Of a stretch of DNA of 8,205 bases, positions 5,769-8,205 are shown in pieces. The notes beneath the pieces were generated by a model that was not told where the DNA came from, searched no databases, and saw only the letters and a list, made by a program, of their open reading frames with translations. How positions within the stretch are numbered: the first letter of the stretch is position 1; each line of letters starts with the position of its first letter. The stretch covers positions 1 to 8,205 of the forward strand of contig CANFLJ010000075.1 in the NCBI GenBank assembly GCA_947447815.1, given 5' to 3'. Both the position numbers and the translations under genes were made by a program. Origin of the DNA: Chitinophagaceae bacterium. GTDB taxonomy: Bacteria > Bacteroidota > Bacteroidia > Chitinophagales > Chitinophagaceae.

Positions 5769-6797
5769 CTACCCAAAGAAATAACCTGCATGCTGATAAA
5801 ATTCAGCGTCTACTCTTTTTTGAGTAGTAACAGCCATCTCAAGATCTACCGGTACTATTGCGTTTCCTTGCAATGCCACCATGCAGCCATAGGCATTAGC
5901 AATGACCAGTTCTGCCGCTTTTACCCCTAATTTGGTTCCCAATACTCTATCAAATGCGGTAGGAGTTCCTCCCCTAATAAGATGGCCTAATACGGTTGCT
6001 CGAGTATTGATCCCGGTTCTTTCTTCTACCAGTTTAGCAATTCTTGGACCTATCTCTTTCTTTTCGAGCCTTACATTTCCAAAGTCATCGGTTTCAATTT
6101 CTGTAAGATTAGTGCCAGCAAGTTCAAACCCTTCAGCAACACAAATGATGCAATAGTTTTTACCACGATTTTTACGTTCCATTACTTTATCTACTACTTC
6201 TTCTATGGTCTTAGGAAACTCAGGAATTAATATCATATGAGCGCCTGCAGCCATGCCTGCCTGAATTGCAATCCAGCCAGTATGACGCCCCATTACTTCT
6301 ACTACAAAACATCTAGAATGAGATTTGGCGGTAGTATGTAAACGATCTATTGCATCAGCTGCAATATTGGTAGCGGTATCAAAACCAAAAGTATAATCGG
6401 TACAGGAAAGGTCATTATCAATAGTCTTAGGTACCCCAATCATGTTCATACCCATTTTCTGCAGTTTGTTTGCAACGCCTAATGTATCATCTCCACCAAC
6501 TGCAATGATACCTTCCAGACCAAGTTGCTGCATAACCTTTCTTACTTTCTCAGGTCCATCTTCTATTTTCATAATGTTGGTACGGGAAGATTCTAGTATT
6601 GTACCTCCAAGTGTTTGAATGTCTTCTACCATTTCCAGTGTAAGATCATTGCCATCACCCGTAAGAGCACCTAGCCAGCCTCTTCTGAATCCAAATACCT
6701 GAATATCGTGTGTAAGACAAATTTGTACAACGCCTCTTATTACGGCATTCAATCCTGGGCAGTCGCCACCGCCAGTTAAAATTCCAATTTTTCTCAT
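5769..6797 (-). CDS. pfkA: 6-phosphofructokinase, group III type, predicted pyrophosphate-dependent
   Basis: A 342-residue cytosolic enzyme that phosphorylates fructose 6-phosphate to fructose 1,6-bisphosphate in glycolysis. Numbering agrees closely with E. coli PfkA. The phosphoryl-donor loop GGGDCPGLN is at 9-17, GGDDT at 101-105, the catalytic PKTIDND at 123-129 (Asp127 the base), the substrate site MGR at 169-171, Glu222, and GHLIRGGTPTAFDR at 271-284. Position 104 is Asp and position 124 is Lys. ATP enzymes normally have Gly104; Asp104 together with Lys124 is the known signature of PPi-dependent enzymes, so the donor is more likely PPi, with a reversible reaction. The group III assignment follows from GFDTATNIAADAIDRLHTTAKSH at 138-160. 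pfkA is the family symbol; pfp would be apt if PPi use is confirmed. The start ATG gives the standard MRKIGILTGGGDCPGLN. It is divergent from the desaturase gene. Confidence 0.95.
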   Translation of the reverse strand: MRKIGILTGGGDCPGLNAVIRGVVQICLTHDIQVFGFRRGWLGALTGDGNDLTLEMVEDIQTLGGTILESSRTNIMKIEDGPEKVRKVMQQLGLEGIIAVGGDDTLGVANKLQKMGMNMIGVPKTIDNDLSCTDYTFGFDTATNIAADAIDRLHTTAKSHSRCFVVEVMGRHTGWIAIQAGMAAGAHMILIPEFPKTIEEVVDKVMERKNRGKNYCIICVAEGFELAGTNLTEIETDDFGNVRLEKKEIGPRIAKLVEERTGINTRATVLGHLIRGGTPTAFDRVLGTKLGVKAAELVIANAYGCMVALQGNAIVPVDLEMAVTTQKRVDAEFYQHAGYFFG

Positions 6798-6817
6798 GTT
6801 TATTCTGTTTAGTGAGC

Positions 6818-6853
6818 CAAATCTATCTTTAATAAATCATAAAATAAGGCAAA
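6818..6853 (-). promoter_or_regulatory. Candidate promoter of the phosphofructokinase gene
   Basis: On the minus strand 6825-6818 reads TAGATTTG, an exact TAnnTTTG box, about 20 bp before the start codon. TTTG at 6853-6850 is the only nearby -33 candidate, with a 24-bp gap from its TTG, slightly longer than the usual 17-23. The resulting leader would be very short, around 15 nt. Confidence 0.42.
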
Positions 6854-6925
6854 ATGAGATATGTCATGTTTTATGTTGATAGTTGTCATATATTAAAATG
6901 CTTAAACAAGATGTATTCTATATGA

Positions 6926-6933
6926 TAATTTTG
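6926..6933 (+). promoter_or_regulatory. Possible -7 box of the desaturase gene or cluster
   Basis: TAATTTTG is an exact TAnnTTTG match 108 bp upstream of the crtI start. No TTG lies at the normal -33 position. Instead TTAAACAA (6902-6909) occupies that place, as might be expected if an activator is needed or a repressor binds there. The long leader would contain the inverted repeat at 6979-7016. Confidence 0.35.
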
Positions 6934-6978
6934 CGTCTGAAATGCATTTCGGTACAATCTTAGGATATAAAGTAAAAT

Positions 6979-7016
6979 AATTTGTTTAATTATGGATAGT
7001 ATTAGTTAAACAAATT
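6979..7016. promoter_or_regulatory. Perfect 11-bp inverted repeat upstream of crtI (possible operator or leader hairpin)
   Basis: AATTTGTTTAA (6979-6989) and TTAAACAAATT (7006-7016) are exact reverse complements separated by 16 bp; two further inner pairs are possible after a T-G pair. It ends 25 bp before the crtI start codon. A further TTAAACAA sits at 6902-6909. It could be a site for a dimeric regulator or a hairpin in the leader. The core octamer TTGTTTAA also occurs inside the glycosyltransferase gene (3759, 4447), so AT-rich chance must be kept in mind. Confidence 0.42.
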
Positions 7017-7041
7017 TGATTTTTAGTTGTTTACTATACCA

Positions 7042-8205
7042 ATGAAATCAGTTGCAATAATTGGATCGGGCTTTTCGTCTATGGCATCGGCCTGCTTTCT
7101 TGCAAAAGAAGGTTGGGATGTATCGGTGATTGAAAAGAACAGTATGGCAGGTGGAAGAGCACAAACATACTCTGCCGATGGTTTTATGTTTGATATGGGT
7201 CCAAGCTGGTACTGGATGCCTGATGTATTCGAAAGTTTCTTCAATAAGTTTAATTATACAACCAGTGATTTTTATGAACTGGTAAGACTTAATCCCAGTT
7301 ATTCTGTAGTATGGAACAATAAAGAAGAATGGAAAATTCCTGCTACAGCTAAAGCCTTAGGAGAATTGCTGGAAACACAAGAGAAAGGTGCTGCTAAGCA
7401 ACTGGAATTGTTCTTGCAACAGGCCGGTACTAAGTATGCAATAGGTATGCAAGACCTGGTAACAAAACCAGGATTAAGTGTGCTGGAGTTTTTTAATAAA
7501 GATTTTGCCAAAGGAGTATTTAGTCTAGATGTTTTTGTATCTATGAAAAAACATGTGGCAAAGTTTTTTAAAGATAAACGAATTCAGATGCTTATGGAGT
7601 TCCCTGTATTATTTCTGGGTGCCTCTGCTGATAAAATTCCTGCGCTATATAGTTTGATGAATTATGCTGATATTGAATTAGGTACCTGGTACCCAATGGG
7701 TGGTATGCATGAACCTGTAAAAGCAATGAAAAAGATTGCCGATGAACTGGGGGTTAAATTCTACTTTAATGAAGAAGTAAAAGGATTTAATGTATTAAAC
7801 AATAAAATAAAATCCGTTTCTACAAAAGATAAAATATTTGAAGCCGATGTAATTATCTCTGGGGCTGATTATCACTTCACAGAAATGTTGTTGCCTTCTA
7901 AAAACAGAAGCTACAAAAAAGAATACTGGGATAGCAGGGTAATGGCACCATCCTGCATATTATTTTATCTGGGACTGAATAAAAAATTGCCTGACAACAT
8001 CACGCATCATACATTGTTTTTTGATGCAGACTTTCAGCAACATACAGATGAGATATATACTAATCCAATAATGCCCACGGATCCATTGTTTTATATGTGT
8101 TGTCCTTCCAAAACCGACAATTCAGTAGCGCCAGAAGGATGTGAGAACGTGTTTTTATTAATACCAATAGCAGCAGGATTAACCAATGATACAGAGATTG
8201 TAAGA
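7042..8205 (+). CDS. crtI: CrtI-type phytoene desaturase family FAD-dependent oxidoreductase, 3' end missing
   Basis: 388 codons are visible and the frame is open at the right edge; CrtI proteins are usually about 490 residues, so roughly 100 are missing. The N-terminus MKSVAIIGSGFSSMASACFL has the FAD-binding beta-alpha-beta fold (residues 3-31), ending in Glu31, the ribose-binding acid, followed by GGRA (37-40). The CrtI-specific block FDMGPSWYWMP lies at 50-60. The middle segment FPVLFLGASADKIPALYSLMNYADIELGTWYPMGGM is the typical substrate-domain signature. These enzymes insert double bonds into phytoene or related apocarotenes, using FAD at the membrane surface. The third glycine of GxGxxG is Ser13 here. 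The start is fixed by an in-frame TAG at 7024 with no other ATG between. In Bacteroidota crtI is commonly the first gene of a set with crtB and other carotenoid genes; these would lie beyond the window. The exact substrate (C40 phytoene or C30) is unresolved. Confidence 0.93.
   Translation, partial: MKSVAIIGSGFSSMASACFLAKEGWDVSVIEKNSMAGGRAQTYSADGFMFDMGPSWYWMPDVFESFFNKFNYTTSDFYELVRLNPSYSVVWNNKEEWKIPATAKALGELLETQEKGAAKQLELFLQQAGTKYAIGMQDLVTKPGLSVLEFFNKDFAKGVFSLDVFVSMKKHVAKFFKDKRIQMLMEFPVLFLGASADKIPALYSLMNYADIELGTWYPMGGMHEPVKAMKKIADELGVKFYFNEEVKGFNVLNNKIKSVSTKDKIFEADVIISGADYHFTEMLLPSKNRSYKKEYWDSRVMAPSCILFYLGLNKKLPDNITHHTLFFDADFQQHTDEIYTNPIMPTDPLFYMCCPSKTDNSVAPEGCENVFLLIPIAAGLTNDTEIVR

Noticed and set aside
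5902..6156. Rightward open frame inside the phosphofructokinase gene
   Set aside because: It is antisense to conserved catalytic and binding segments of the enzyme; no independent support.
6862..6889. TGTCAT direct repeat 22 bp apart in the pfkA-crtI gap
   Set aside because: The hexamer is too short to distinguish from chance, although the two-turn spacing was noted.
7023..7511. Leftward open frames opposite the start of the desaturase gene
   Set aside because: The plus-strand CrtI frame is unmistakable and explains the region; these are shadows.

Overview
The window looks like a piece of chromosome from an AT-rich member of the Bacteroidota, probably Chitinophagaceae or a close relative. 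This rests on protein resemblance, on TAnnTTTG-type -7 promoter boxes upstream of several genes, on weak or absent Shine-Dalgarno sequences, and on gene content such as a SpmA-like membrane protein in a probable non-sporulator and a CrtI-type carotenoid desaturase. No database search was possible, so the taxonomy is an inference.

Layout, left to right. At 1-116 (-) is the N-terminus of a SpmA-like nucleoside-recognition membrane protein, running off the left edge. It is divergent from the translation-associated ATPase gene ychF (257-1360, +), which has a good Bacteroidota promoter. After ychF come a degenerate 9-bp tandem repeat and a long symmetric hairpin that can terminate transcription from both sides. 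A leftward run follows, read from right to left: a GT39/ArnT-like membrane glycosyltransferase (5162-3606), a stand-alone cobalamin-binding subunit (3545-3126), an enoyl-CoA hydratase (3093-2326), a four-helix PF04020 membrane protein (2263-1892) and a small exported Lys/Gln-rich protein (1809-1501). A second array of the same 9-bp repeat lies between the hydratase and the PF04020 gene and supplies the hydratase stop codon. To the right, a DCC-family thiol-disulfide protein (5331-5735, +) converges on a phosphofructokinase (6797-5769, -) whose active site carries the pyrophosphate-type residues Asp104 and Lys124. A 244-bp divergent region with a perfect 11-bp inverted repeat then leads into a CrtI-family phytoene desaturase (7042 to the right edge, +, incomplete).

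Functional picture. Most genes are housekeeping or ordinary accessory genes: ribosome-associated ATPase, glycolysis, acyl-CoA metabolism, envelope glycosylation and the start of a probable carotenoid cluster. The cobalamin-binding subunit and the hydratase are 32 bp apart and probably cotranscribed, which points to branched-chain, propionyl or other acyl-CoA metabolism; the catalytic mutase partner is not in the window. I see no CRISPR array, transposase, phage module, rRNA or tRNA. I found no convincing new multi-gene system. The points most worth a second look are the 9-bp repeat family at two gene ends, the predicted PPi-dependence of the phosphofructokinase, the inverted repeat upstream of crtI, the orphan B12 subunit, and the Lys/Gln-rich exported protein with three A8 tracts.
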